Notes: generated by a model from the letters alone, not told the origin. Positions 36,600-48,361 are shown, counted from the first letter of the stretch. The stretch: 64,000 nucleotides of DNA from Fallopia convolvulus (GCA_964016875.1 OZ024730.1:40742795-40806794), one strand, 5' to 3'. Translations and numbers: made by a program.

Positions 36600-38290
36600 T
36601 TTTGTATCCTTTCATGCCTTTAAATTGTCTTTCGACTTTCTCGGAACGTCCATAATGGTGAAGAAGAGGTTATCGAAGACATTTTTTTCAATTTGCATGA
36701 CATCTAAATTATGTCTACCAACAGACTTGTCTAGTAAGGTAGGTCCCAGAAAATGTTTTTCTTCTTCCAACCCGAACTCCTACTTACTGCGAAATTACAC
36801 TCATTGGCTCCTACTTCAGTTATCATCATCAACCCCATACTCTCAATCTCTTCTAATATCTCGTATCCGTCACGGAGTACCGGGGGACCACGACGTTCCC
36901 TTTTACCCTTCTTGAAATCGGTCTGGTTGTTTTGAAAACGATGTTCTTCTTCTATAAACCTCATGTGACAATCGAACCAACACATTTTTTGTCCATAGGT
37001 TAGATAAAATGCATCTGTGTCTTCCATATAATAAGGACAAGCGTATTTTCCAAAAGTGCTCCATCCTACAAAAACATATATCGGTCAACAACGCCCTAAA
37101 TTCAATGAGTAACATGATTGTAAGTAATGAACATGAAACGTGTATACAACATACCTAACAACATGGAATATGCCAGGAAGTCGCTAATAGTTCATAGTAC
37201 AGCTGCACGCATGACAAAATTTTGCTTCCTCCATGCATCGTACGTGTTCGCCCCATTAATCTACAAACTTTGAAGCTCGGCTACCAACTGCTGCAAGTAT
37301 ACATCCAGTTTTTGCTTCGGGCTTTTTAGTCCATGGGCAATAACCGTCAAAAATATAACGTCTTTCCACATACACATTGACGGCAGAATGTTGTACGGTG
37401 TCAAAATCACAAGCCACGAAGAGTACTGTCGCCCTGAAGAACCGAACGGATTGAAACCGTCCCTGCACAACCCTAGTCTTACATTTCGCGATTCAACGGG
37501 GAAATTTGGTCACACTTCATTGAAATGTTTCCATGCTTGTGCATTTGACGGACGTCGCATCACCCCATCTTCTTGTACGTGCTCTGCATGCCATCACATA
37601 TGTTCAGCCGTAACCACCGATGCATATAGCCTCTGCAAACGTTGTGTGATTGGCAAGTAAAAAATACGAGAGTACAGAATAAGCTTCGTCTTGCCTTGCC
37701 TCCATCTAGGATGTGAGCATATATTACAAGCAGCATACTTATCATCTGCACCGCAATAAGTCATACAAGACTTTGGGAAATAATCTATTGCTTCATACGG
37801 CAAACCAAGACCTTCAACTAGTTTTTTTTGTGTCATAGAAAGTGGTCGGTAATGTAGTCTCAGGGTGAGATACCCGTCCGCAGAAATCAAAAACCATGTC
37901 GTATCCTCGCTCCGTCAAGGTGACATCACATCCAGGCCATAATTGTCTATTCGCGGCCGCCAAGATAGTGTACATACGTTGTGCATCGGGACTAGGCACT
38001 TCGGGATAATAATGCTCCCTCTCGGTTTGTACCTCCTCATTTTCTACAAAGTCAGCATAATCTGGTCTGAAATTAAAACCATTATACACCATCTGCTCCA
38101 TTTGATTTTCATACTCGGAAACAAGCATCGGCTCATTATAACTACCTGAACCTTCGTGCTGTCTAGACGCAACCATCAATGCAGTATACGCCTCATCCGT
38201 CTCCCCATGCGAACTCCACTTGTAATAGTTAGGAAGGAAACCCTTTGTAAGAAGATGATAATGCACATCATCTACATAAATCAGTTTCAT
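36600..38290 (-). pseudogene. TNP2-type CACTA transposase, broken and truncated
   Basis: On -: the N-terminal part (37814-38290, MKLIYVDDVHYHLLTKGFLP onwards); KKLVEGLGLPYEAIDYFPKS with C-x2-C pairs and QRLQRLYASVVTAEHM (37594-37890); LGLCRDGFNPFG, SSWLVILTPYNILP and PKQKLDVYLQQLVAEL (37260-37480); CPYYMEDTDAFYLTYG, WFDCHMRF, GPPVLRDGYEIL and SSGWKKKNIFWDLPY (36731-37060); NLDVMQIEKNVFDN (near 36690). These are in the family order. Frameshifts, stops and loss of everything after about 36600 make it non-functional; some gaps may be introns. Confidence 0.85.
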
Positions 38291-39406
38291 ATTCTTTCAT
38301 TTCATACAAGGACTCTGTAATTCATGCGGGTTAAACAACGACATCGACTCGCAAAACTCAATAAATTGCTCAACGCCAGCAACAAACTGGTCGGTCAAAA
38401 ATCCGTCTATAATACGCAAATACATCCAATCACGCATTTTTACCTAAAAAGCAATACGCATTTACACCCATTTAATTTGAATTTTCATAGTTGGCGACCA
38501 TGTGGACACTAATTAGCGACCATGTGTGTAATATTCGATTTTTGGCTCCGTTCATAACCTCACCTTCGTTTTTTTTGGGAGCCGAGTACTAGGATTTCTT
38601 ATTTGGCAAGAAAGTGGAATTCTTACTCCGCAAGTAAATCCGTATTTATTTTACCCTTATTTCCAATTTAATCTTAACTAAATTAATATTTTAGCCAGAC
38701 AAATTCTATCTTTAAATTAACCCTAGTTGACTGAACTTATCCAAAGGAGCCGTCTATATTAATTAATTTCCTCTTCCTTCTCTTTAACCACCGATTCAAT
38801 CCCCTTCTTCATTCATATTTTTGCATGAGAGAACAACCGAAGACACCAGATTCGGTTCAGCGTTCCTTCCCTTCGTTCCAATCGAGATTGCCAGAGCTGT
38901 CACGCTAAATCGGTTATCATCTTCGTCACTAGTCAATCGTGTGCAGCCAATGACGGCGGGTTCCTCAGTTTCAAGAGCGTCTTCGATCATATTTGATTCG
39001 ATAACAGCAGGACGCCATCGTCTTTGCTCGCAAGTACCATCACCGTCGTCTACGAATGCGGTCAATCACCATTTCGTTCTTTCCCCGGGAGTCCCTTTTG
39101 CTCAGGGGTCCTAGCTTTCTGTGATCGATAAGGGATACTTCAATCAAGGTAAGTCGTTTTACGACTTGCTCTGTTTTTATTCAATTCATGTTATACGTTA
39201 TGTTGTGCTTGTAGGATTGGTTTTGGGGAACTAGTTCGTACTGCTTTGTTTACGAAAATTGTTATTTTATTTGATATGTGTGCGATTCGTTTATTATTAA
39301 TTTTATTGTATGTGAATATTATGAATGGTTTTTCTGTGCTTGGTTTAAGAACCGACATGTAATTATAGAGAACGATTGCATTGTTGGAATGACATGTAAT
39401 GATGAA

Positions 39407-39500
39407 GAAGGGTTGCACTGTCGCGTAGAATGCAATGGCAAAGAAGGGTTGCATTGTCGCGTAAAATGCAATGGCGAAGAAGGGTTGCATTGCCGTAAAA
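39407..39500. repeat. 36-bp tandem repeat, 2.6 copies, inside the CACTA element
   Basis: Units begin with GAAGGGTTGCAYTGTCGCG at 39407, 39443 and 39479 (exact 36-bp steps). The period keeps frame, so both strands appear open across it; I do not regard it as coding. Confidence 0.85.
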
Positions 39501-39771
39501 TAAATGGTATGTGTACGTATGTGTGTGGACGTATGGAGGAGGATGTGTAGGTGGATGTGCATAATTCTGTAAATACAAATGTGGTAATGTGCATGTGTGA
39601 TTATTGGAAATTAGGTATGGATTGTAGTTGGTTTTTTTGTGCTAATCTTGTTTGTTGAGTGTTAGGAATTGTGTGTTGGTTTTTAAAACGTCTTGCTGGA
39701 TTGGAATAGGAACTGACCCTTCGAGGACTTATTTTTCAGTTGCAGGTACAAATTAGGAGATGTGATGGATA

Positions 39772-40461
39772 CCTAGTCGAGTGGTGGAGCGGATGTTGGT
39801 GCATGTGTCAATGGGTTTAGAGTATATTGAAAGCTTTAGTTTCTTCTTTTTATTTTGTTGAGTTGTTAGCTCTGCTTAGAGTTGAAATGAGTTTGCGTTG
39901 TGAAGTTTGCTAAAAGTTGATCTTCCTTGTTATCTTAAGGGTTGGGATTCATGTATGTTTTCTAACCTATTATTTTTAGTAAATACTAGTTGGATGTGTT
40001 AAATTGTTTTCTCGTTGTGCCTGAGTTGCAAGATCCAAATGAACTTGTTGTTAGGCTAACCTAAGTAGTACCTGGTAAGGTCTACTACTGAGTAGCGCCC
40101 CACTTTAAGGTCGGATTCCTAGCCGAGTTGTGTAGCGTATGTTGGTGCACGTATCAATAGGTTTAGAGTAGATTGAAAGTTTTAGTTTCTTCTTTTTATT
40201 TTGTTGAGTTGTTAGCTCTGGTTAGAGTTGAAATGAGTTTTGCGTTGTGAAGTTTGCTAAAAGTTGATTTTCCTTGTTAGCTTAAGTGTTGGGATTCATA
40301 TATGTTTTCTAACCTATTATTTTTCGTAAATACTAGTTGGATGTGTTAAATTATTTTCTCGTCGTGCCCGAGTTGCAAGATCCAAATGAACTTGTTGTCA
40401 CAATAACCTAAGTAGTACTTGGTAAGGTCTACTACCGAGTAGCGCCTCATTTTAAGGTCGG
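39772..40461. repeat. Direct duplication of about 344 bp, period 346, inside the CACTA element
   Basis: Copy 1 39772-40114 and copy 2 40118-40461 both start CCTAGYCGAGT, share GGTTTAGAGTA and TTTTGTTGAGTTGTTAGCTC, and end AAGGTCGG. Copy 2 is followed by CGTGTTACA, similar to an LTR end of the chromovirus type, so the block may be captured LTR sequence. Confidence 0.85.
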
Positions 40462-40977
40462 CGTGTTACAATGTGGTCGCTATCACAGTATTAGCGTTCA
40501 CATGGTCGCAATTTATATTATTTTATACTTATTTCTCGATCATTCTATACTTAGCTAATATCAAATTACAAATTTATAAGTATGTATACGAAAGTAATTA
40601 ATCTAACCATTTATACCATTGTTTTTCAATAATTATTTTACTATATAAATCAATAAACTAATTACAATATTCTATACTTTGCTTAGTTCTCATCCTATGT
40701 TTAACTAATATCGAAATACAATTACGTACAAATTGCAACTTTGTATACAAAAGTAATTAATCTAATCATTTATAACTTATTTTATGATAATAATTTTACT
40801 ATATAAAATAAAAAACTACATACCTATCAATCGAAGTGGGCACAATCCAATCCGACGGAAACCTTCAACTATTATGAAATGCAGGCAAAATCCGACAAAA
40901 ATCTTCTACTGCTATGAAATGTGTGATGGGTATTTTTGATCTGAAATGAATGTTCACGTGCTATTTATATATAGAAA

Positions 40978-41225
40978 TTGTTTAGCGACCACGTGGTCGC
41001 TAAACAATTGGAAATATCTTGGGTGTTTGGTGCCAAGTCGCGGGAAATTGTGGCGCCAAACTTTAACGACCACATGGACGCTAATAGAAGCTACCACATG
41101 GACGTTAATGGGACTCCTGGAATTAGCGACCATGTGGTCGCTAATATTAGCGTCCATGTGGTCGCTAATTCTAGGAACCCGCTAAAATTAGCGTCCATGT
41201 GGTCGCTAAAGTTTGGTGCCACAAT
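40978..41225. repeat. Subterminal repeat cluster of the CACTA element
   Basis: About ten copies, in both orientations, of TTAGCGACCACRTGG / CCAYGTGGTCGCTAA, some joined as near-perfect palindromes (for example near 40982-41003 and 41123-41140). In CACTA elements such repeats bind the transposase. Confidence 0.85.
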
Positions 41226-41337
41226 TTCCCGCGATATTTTAGTGGCCACAGCATGTGTGGTCACTAGCGACACACACGTGACATTTTGCATTCGCGGCCA
41301 TATTAGGTGGTTCCTAAATCTACATAATGTTCTAGTG

Positions 41338-41463
41338 GTATTAAGTCTATATCGCAGCAAGGCTGGACACTATGAATATGATTGTCATAAAAAGGCTAGA
41401 GATGAAAAGAATGCTAGGTCGAGATCTCTGGATGAAAGTCATGAAAAAATTGTTGTCAATGAC
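41338..41463 (+). pseudogene. Copia gag zinc-knuckle fragment between two insertions
   Basis: YRSKAGHYEYDCHKKARDEK matches the CCHC zinc knuckle of copia gag, with the first two cysteines lost. It is 126 bp long, bounded by the CACTA end at 41337 and the Athila-like element from 41464. The rest of the copia gene continues at 48362. Confidence 0.7.
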
Positions 41464-42798
41464 TGTTGAGAGGGTTTCTTGACAACAAATAAATTTATAA
41501 TCAAGAGCCCGCTGTGTATAGAAGAGTAAGGTTCGTCCGCATGGAGAAAGTCAGTATCAAGTTTTGTTACTTATTACGCAAGGAATCAAACAAAGCAAGG
41601 GTTTTTATCAAGTAAGAGAGGAAATCTAAGATAAAGGTATCACCACAACAACAATCATGCAATGCCAAGGCTATGAAACATAAAGATCATGCTTTTATCA
41701 CATAAAGGCGCTAACTTTTGTTAACTTAAGCAAGTAAATCAACTAACTTTCATTCAATCAATAAACCTACTATCTATCTCTTCTACAACAACTAGGATAG
41801 ATCCGCTTTCGCTTCAAAACCCTAATTTAACTATTTTGATTCAAGGTTTATGCTTTCACTTCAACTATGAATGAGAAATTCCTTTTAACTTTCGTTTCAA
41901 GGATTAAGAACAAGAGAATAGATTCATGCAATAAAAACAATCAAGACATGATCATAAACAAGCATGCACAACCATTGTTGGGTTCAACTCCAACCTTAGA
42001 GAGAGAGACTACTCACAAAGCATAATTAGAAGCAAAACTATATTAAATAAAAGGAAAAGCTTACAACTTTAAATTCAAACAATAGTTCTTCTCCACAAAT
42101 CCACAATCTCGTCCCCCTCGTTGCTCCCTCTCACACGTCTCCTCTCTCTCCTCCTCTGACTTGAATGATTGATAAGAAAACTAAACAGGGGACAAGTGTA
42201 TTTATAGAGAAACTATTCTATCTTAAATCTATCTCTAAGGAAATAAATCTTCTAATAAGATATATCCTTTCTATCTATCTAATAACATAAAAGGAAACAA
42301 GATAGAAGTCTTTAAAACATCGACTCGGATCTCACTGTGCTACGGCACCTCGTTAACAACCCTGAGTGCCTCGTTAACGACCTTGTCAGGGTCGTTAACG
42401 ACCCTGTTCAGCACTTCGAACAACTTTGAGTAAAACTTGCGTAGAGGATTCCTTACAACTCCGTTTGAATCGATTCTTTTTCCTATGTTCTTGTAACGAG
42501 TTTCTCTATCTATTTCCAAGATCAAACTTGTTCTTCAATAACTTTACTTGAGCGCTTAATCTTCATCTTCTCTTCATTCTTGAGTGCTATCTTCAAGTGC
42601 TTTGCTCCTTTCTTCAAAATATGCTTCAAATAGCTTCTAAAAACCTACAAAACACCACCAAAGCTTATGTAGACTCCATATCTTAAGAAAACATGAAAAC
42701 CTACACAAACGACTCAAAACAAAACACAAAACTAAAGAAAAAGACTCAAAAGACACTAAAAACACACCCCAAAAACACGACTAAAAAGGCGGACATCA
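41464..42798 (-). repeat. 3' LTR (left copy), 1335 bp, of the gag-protease element
   Basis: Holds the GTTAACGA word array at 42343-42410, including the perfect 20-bp palindrome CAGGGTCGTTAACGACCCTG at 42387-42406. The right copy lacks one unit, which explains most of the 18-bp length difference. Confidence 0.92.
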
Positions 42799-44648
42799 AA
42801 ATACCCCATACTTAGACTTGCTTGTCCTCAAGAAATAAACAAGACATCAACCAAAACCATCAACACATATATCAAGTCAATGCCTTTATCAAAAAGCAAC
42901 ATCAAAGCTCAAGTAGAAATAGATAGACAAGTGAATCTAACGTCATCACACATATATGGTCAACCTTAAGCAAATGCAACTAAGAATCCAACCTCACAAG
43001 GGATATGTGTTTCACTCAACTTTCAAGTGTTTGGGCTTAGAATAACAACTCTCAACTCAATCCAATATACAAATATCAAAATAGTCATTGTTACTTATAT
43101 CACCAAACTCTCCACCAGAGATGTCAAAACATATAAAAAATCATCAAGAGAACTTAGGCTCAATGAAAAACTTCATAGAAGCTTCCATTCGGCCGGGTTG
43201 TAATTGGGCTTGGTAATAACAATAAGGAATGGAAAATATTTTGGCTATGTGGTGCTAATAATATCCGGAAAATCAAAGACTCCTAAAAACTTACACATAA
43301 TCCAAAACTCTCATAAAAACATAATATACCAAACTCACTTCTCTTTATGCACACTCACTCTCATTCAACCCCTTTAATATCCCAACTAATCTTGCTTAAA
43401 AATACTTAGGAAAATTTGGCTCATTCACCTTATACTATTCAGCTCTCTTTCTTTCGGATTTTTCATGATTTTTCTTTTTTTTTCTTTCCGAGGGGGCACA
43501 GTACCGACCTTTCTGGGTTCGATAACGACTCTGCATTCTTCCTTCTTTTTTTTCACTTTTTTTCTAAGTGCATTCAGGGAACCAAACTCCTTTTACATGA
43601 CAAACTGCAAGATCTTTCACTTACCGACCAACCCAATATTACCCCACACTTGAGCCAAACAAACTCACTCAACAAAACTATCACAATAACCAACAGTAAG
43701 TCCTAATCCCCGGATAGGGTCAAGCTTATCTCGGCTAGGGAAATAATTGTGGAGCTAAAAATAAAAGGTTTCAGGCTCAAATTGGCTTCAAAAAGAGGGA
43801 TCATGATAAGGGTGGATAAGGATTAATAGGGCTCATAAGAATAAGTTCTCTATCATATGATTTCACATGCAATGAACTAATATCTCATAAAGGTCTCAAG
43901 TAATAGATAACCATATCAATGACAAGAGATAATATGCATAAGGAGGGTAAATCACACAAGAAAAGAAGAGGGATTTTTAATGTTCTCCCTATAAGGCCAA
44001 AAATAACTCACACGGTCAAATTTTTGTTGGATTCCAGTCACTTCTACCTAAGATCATATGTGCTCAATTTCATCACATGCTAAATATCCACATAAAAACA
44101 AATTTTCAACATGATTCAGGCAAAGCTCTCCAAACATGCTATGGAATTATATGATCAAGCAAGTTAAAACATATCATAGGACATCTAAGTGGAATATTAT
44201 CAATCCTAAAAACAACAAAACAAAGACACAAAATAAAAACCGACACAAAAATGAGTTACCTTTTCCCATACCCCATACTTAAACCAAACAATGTCCTCAC
44301 TGTTTAAAGCAAAGACAAGAAAAGAAAGAGGGAAAAGAAAAGGGAACTCAAAAAATAAAACTGAAGCTATTTGAAACCATTGATTACTTAGGAGTTTGCT
44401 GATTTTGTTCTTCTCTCTTGGTTTTCCTGTAGAGGTCGGTACCTACCCAGGGAGTCGTTACCGAGCTTGTCGTATGCTTGTACACCGAGTACTCATTGTT
44501 GCTCTTCGGATTAGCACTTCTTCTTCTTTGTACCTGAGTCATATTAGAAAAACTTCTATCCTACTACACTAGTCTAACCTAAAAACAAGTCAAAAGAAAG
44601 CTAGCAAAAAGATCTAAGAAACTAAAAACTAAAAGCAAAAACAAAAAG
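42799..44648 (-). other. 3' non-coding interior of the gag-protease element, with two polypurine blocks
   Basis: On -, the terminal tract CTTGAGGACAAGCAAG plus AAGTATGGGGTATTT lies at 42799-42835 against the 3' LTR. A second block of the same design, GAGGACATTGT plus AAGTATGGGGTATGGG, lies at about 44266-44302. The stretch between them has no gene on either strand; ORF-like runs at 43416-43706 are T/C-rich noise. Confidence 0.7.
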
Positions 44649-44690
44649 CGGGTTGCCTCCCGTAAGCGCTATTTTTAACGTCGTTAGCCC
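44649..44690 (-). ncRNA. Conserved post-pol hairpin motif (copy 2)
   Basis: On -, GACGTTAAAAATAGCGCTTA, then CGGGAGGCAACCCG (44649-44662). The stem is CGGG/CCCG where the element at 55308 has TGGG/CCCA, so a base pair has changed on both sides. It starts about 20 nt after the ORF stop at 44709. Confidence 0.65.
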
Positions 44691-44708
44691 GACGAACTTA
44701 CCTTGCCT

Positions 44709-44993
44709 CTAAGGTGGCCTCCATTCAGTATCAAAGGGATCATAAGAAACCCCATACTTAGCTTGTAAAACATCATAGCTTCTCTCCAAAATATTTGGCC
44801 CTCTATCATCAATAAGTATGCTCGGTAATCCTACAACAGGGTTAGTAAAATCAAAAAACCAAGGAGGTTTTGACTCCTTCATAGGACTAACAGTAGGATG
44901 TAATATAGAACAAGGATAGGAGAAGGGATCATGACTAGAATTGATTAGATAAGAACCAGAAAACTCACCAGGGTTATTTGGGAAGTGGCTCAT
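44709..44993 (-). CDS. C-terminal segment following protease in the gag-protease element
   Basis: An open frame of 94 codons from an internal Met, containing PPWFFDFTNPVVGLPSILID and ERSYDVLQAKYGVSYDPFDT, ending WRPP and stop. It occupies the slot where RT should begin. I do not recognise the sequence; it may be a replaced C-terminus kept in this non-autonomous family. It lies in another frame from the protease segment, so it is unclear whether the two are joined. Confidence 0.45.
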   Translation of the reverse strand: MSHFPNNPGEFSGSYLINSSHDPFSYPCSILHPTVSPMKESKPPWFFDFTNPVVGLPSILIDDRGPNILERSYDVLQAKYGVSYDPFDTEWRPP

Positions 44994-45159
44994 TACCGAA
45001 AGGAGTGTGGGTCGTTAACGACCTTGTTGGATCTAGAAGTGCCTCGGTACCGTGCCTGAGTCCATCTCCAACATCGAACTCCTTCAGAAATGGGTCTTTA
45101 CTGACCCATGGGGGGTCGGTAGGCTCTTTGGTAGATGTGTCTCTATTGAATTTTCTCTT

Positions 45160-46731
45160 TTATATACTCAGAGAGGGGTCGTTACCAAGCCATGGTGGGT
45201 CGGTAGGCTCCTCCTCAGTACTACAACTAGCCACTTCACTAATGTGTGAATTGAAGTGAAATTCGACCCTCTCTTCTCCAATATCAAATGTGAGAAGTCC
45301 TTTTCTAACATCTACACGTGCTCCTGCGGTGGCTAAGAATGGTCTGCCTAGAATGATTGCCACCGTAGGGTCTTCATGCATATCTTGCATAATGAAGTCG
45401 TTTGGAACAAAGAATTTTCCAACTCGGACAGGAACATCGTCAACGACTCCAGTTGCTTTTACAGAAGATCCATCCGCCATGTAGAGTTTCATCTTGACAG
45501 GCTCTACTTGTCCCATGTTAGCCTTGGTCCAGATAGACTATGGTAATAAACTAGTACTGGCACCTAGGTCACATAGAGCTTTAAAACAGTGAGTCCCAAT
45601 ACCAATTGAAATTGCAAACTTACCTGGATGACTGAGTTTCTCAGGGAGCTTTATGGAATGAACCTCATTATGCAGCTCTGAGATATATCTTTTCCTGCTC
45701 AAAATCTCTTTCAAAAATTTAGCGTATGCAGGCATTTCATTAAGAGCATCAGTAAATGGAATTGAAATATTTAGCCCTTGAAGAATCTTAACAAACTGTC
45801 TAAACTTTCCCTCCGTAACATCATTATACTTCTTAATCGGGAAAGGAAGAGTTTTTGACGGACTCGGGATAGAGAGAGACCCGGATTGAGGCCTTACCGA
45901 ATCGACAAGAGGGTCGATCGGTGTAGATAAGGGGTCGGTACCGACCCTAGTGGGGCCGGTAACGAACTCAGAGTTGGGAGTGGGGTCTGGTTTAGAAGAC
46001 TTACCTGGCCTAAAGGACTCGGTATCGAGCTGGGGAGCCTCGTTAATGACCATGTTGGGGTCGGTAATGAGCCTGACCGGGGCATCATCTTTGTTGCCGT
46101 GCTCAGTGTCTTTAGGCCTGGCTCGATCTGGCAACTCCTTGCCACTTCTGAGGTGTATGGATGCAATTTGTCCTCTTGGGTTCTCTTCGGGTCGACCCGA
46201 AAGTTGCCCTTTTGGTCTTGAAATCCGTGCAGCTAGGTCCCCCAGTTGTGAGTCAACGCTCTTCTTCCAGTTTTCGAACTCTCCCCACCTTTTCATTTGA
46301 TAATTGAGGTTAGCTTGGACTCCATTGATTTCATTCTTCACTCTATTGATCCCTTCATAGAGTCCATTCACCCAAGATGGCGTCTCTTGATAGTCCGAGG
46401 GTTTGTAAGGTGGAACTCTCTGTTCTTGCTGAGGAAATTGGCTCCCTCGGTCTTATGCATAATTGCCCCAGGCGGGCTGATTGTAATTTTTCCATGCATA
46501 AAAAGTATCACCTAATTGGTTCCTATATGGACCCCACATGTAGTTAGCCTCTTCATATGCCTTAACAGCTATGGTTTCCCTTTCTCTCTGGATCTCCTCT
46601 ATCTCTAAACAGAGTTCAGCAATCTGCTTAGCTAGTTCTTCATGTGTAGCCATGGCTTTGTTTGCTCGACGAACTTCAGCTGGCATACATTGTAAGCAAA
46701 AACAAAAACAAAAAACGAAATCAAAAAGCAA
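45160..46731 (-). pseudogene. Shortened gag and aspartic protease of the non-autonomous Athila-like element
   Basis: On -, 46453-46731 gives AMATHEELAKQIAELCLEIE and a YMWGPYRNQ segment to a stop at 46453; 45538-46371 continues (277 codons) through WGEFENWKKSVDSQL, the gag landmark IHLRSGKELPD, a linker full of the GTTAACGA word, LPFPIKKYN, VKILQGLNISIPFTDAL, PAYAKFLKEIL and the protease active-site motif CDLGASTSLLP. 45160-45516 carries GVVDDVPVRVGKFFVPNDF, AIILGRPFLATAGARVDV and GEERVEFHF. The N-terminal gag core and zinc finger are missing. Two stops break the chain; only a few changes separate it from open. Confidence 0.85.
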
Positions 46732-47018
46732 AAACGGGGTCTCAGACAGGGTCGGTAACGAACCTGGGGGGTCGTTAACGAGCCTGGAGTGATCCCGTAA
46801 AAACTGAAACTAAAAAGTAAGAAGCAACTACCTGTCGACAGGATCGTTAACGAGCCTGGGTAGGGTCGGTAACGACTCAACAGTAGCCTAGAAACTAAAC
46901 AAAAAAGCACAGAAACTGGGTTGCCCAGCAGGGTCGGTATAGACCCTAGGGGGGTCGTTACCGACTCGGCGGAGTCCCGAAAAACGTAAAAAGAACAAAA
47001 CTTGGCACTATTGATATC

Positions 47019-47036
47019 TCCCCGGCAACGGCGCCA
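47019..47036 (-). promoter_or_regulatory. Primer-binding site, tRNA-Asp type
   Basis: On -, TGGCGCCGTTGCCGGGGA, the usual primer site of Athila/Tat elements, three bases from the 5' LTR end at 47040. Confidence 0.92.
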
Positions 47037-47039
47037 ATT

Positions 47040-48356
47040 TATTGAGAGGATTTCTTGACAACAAATAAATTTATAATCAAGACCCCGTTGTGTATAGCAG
47101 AGTCAGGTTCGTCCGCAGGGAGAAAGTCAGTATCAAGTTTGGTTACTTATTACGCAAACAATCAAACAAAGCAAGGGTTTTTATCAAGTAAGAGAGGAAA
47201 TCTAAGGTAAAGGTATGACCACAACAACAATCATGCAATGCCAAGGCTATGAAACATAAAGATCATGCTTTTATCACATAAAGGAGCTAATTTTTGTTAA
47301 CTTAAGCAAGTAAATCAACTAACTTTCGTTCAATCAATAAACCTACTATCTATCTCTTCTACTTCAACTAGGATAGATCCGCTTTCGCTTCAAAACCCTA
47401 ATTTGACTATTCTAATTCAAGGTTTATGCTTTCGCTTCAACTATGAATGAGAAATTCCTTTTAACTTTCGTTTCAAGGATTAAGAACAAGAGAATAGATT
47501 CATGCAATAAAAACAATCAAGACATGATCATAAACAAGCATGCACAACTATTGTTGGGTTCAACCCCAACCTTAGAGAGAGAGACTACTCACAAAGCATA
47601 ATTAGAAGGAAAACTATATTAAATAAAAGGGAAAGCTTACAACTTTAAATTCAAACAATAGTTCTTCTCCACAAATCCACAATCTCGCCCCCCTCGTTGC
47701 TCCCTCTCACACGTCTCCTCTCTCTCCTCCTCTGACTTGAATGATTGATAAGAAAACTAAAGAGGGGACAAGTGTATTTATAGAGAAACTATTCTATCTT
47801 AAATCTATCTCTAAGAAAATAAATCTTCTAATAAGATATATCCCTTCTATCTATCTAATAACATAAAAGGAAACAAGATAGAAGTCTTTAATTAAACATG
47901 GACTCGGATCTCGCTGTGCTACGACACCTCGTTAACGACTCTGAGTGCCTCATTAACGACCCTATTCAACACTTCGAACAACTTTGAGTAAAACTGGCAT
48001 AGAGGATTCCTTACAACTCCGTTTGACTCGATTCGTTTTCCTATGTTCTTGTAACGAGTTTCTCTATATATTTCCAAGCTCAAACTTGATCTTCAATAAC
48101 TTTACTTGAGCGCTTAATCTTCATCTTCTCTTCATTCTTGAGTGCTATCTTCAAGTGCTTTGCTCCTTTCTTCAAAATATGCTTCAAATAGCTTCTAAAA
48201 ACCTACAAAACACCACCAAAGCTTATGTAGACTCCATATCTTAAGAAAACATGAAAACCTACACAAACGACTCAAAACAAAACACAAAACTAAAGAAAAA
48301 GACTCAAAAGACACTAAAAACACACACCCAAAAACACGACTAAAAGGCGGACATCA
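47040..48356 (-). repeat. 5' LTR (right copy), 1317 bp, of the gag-protease element
   Basis: Pairs with 41464-42798. Differences are dense in the first 200 bp (about twelve) and sparser after. The word array at 47927-47965 has one unit fewer. The inner end reads TATTGAG in place of TGTTGAG. Confidence 0.9.
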
Positions 48357-48361
48357 ATGAC

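Larger units (their letters stand above)
36432..41337 (-). mobile_element. CACTA (En/Spm-type) DNA transposon, 4.9 kb, defective
   Basis: Left end CACTACAAAAAAACCG; right end, read inward on -, CACTAGAACATTATG. Both run on into GATTTAG.GACCACT-like sequence, an inverted repeat of about 33 bp with mismatches. Flanks GCA and GTA fit a 3-bp target duplication with one change. Subterminal repeats of the TTAGCGACCAC / GTGGTCGCTAA type sit at both ends. The transposase gene is on - and truncated. It is inserted in the same copia element as 41464-48356. Confidence 0.87.
41464..48356 (-). mobile_element. Non-autonomous Athila-like LTR element with gag-protease only, 6.9 kb
   Basis: LTRs 41464-42798 (3') and 47040-48356 (5'), ends TG...CA except that the inner end of the right copy reads TA. 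Target duplication ATGAC at 41459-41463 and 48357-48361. Primer site at 47019-47036 and polypurine tract at 42799-42832 set the - orientation. The interior codes for a shortened gag, a protease and an extra C-terminal segment; there is no RT, RNase H or integrase and no room where one was simply cut out cleanly. LTRs differ at about 3% of sites by eye. Confidence 0.92.

Noticed and set aside
39319..39594. Repeat protein with 12-residue units
   Set aside because: A 36-bp tandem repeat leaves frames open on both strands; no start, domain or transcript signal.
43416..43706. 96-codon open frame on +
   Set aside because: T/C-rich non-coding strand of the Athila-like interior; phenylalanine/serine noise.
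45950..46300. 116-codon open frame on + over the gag linker
   Set aside because: Shadow of the gag frame on -, caused by the repeated GTTAACGA word.
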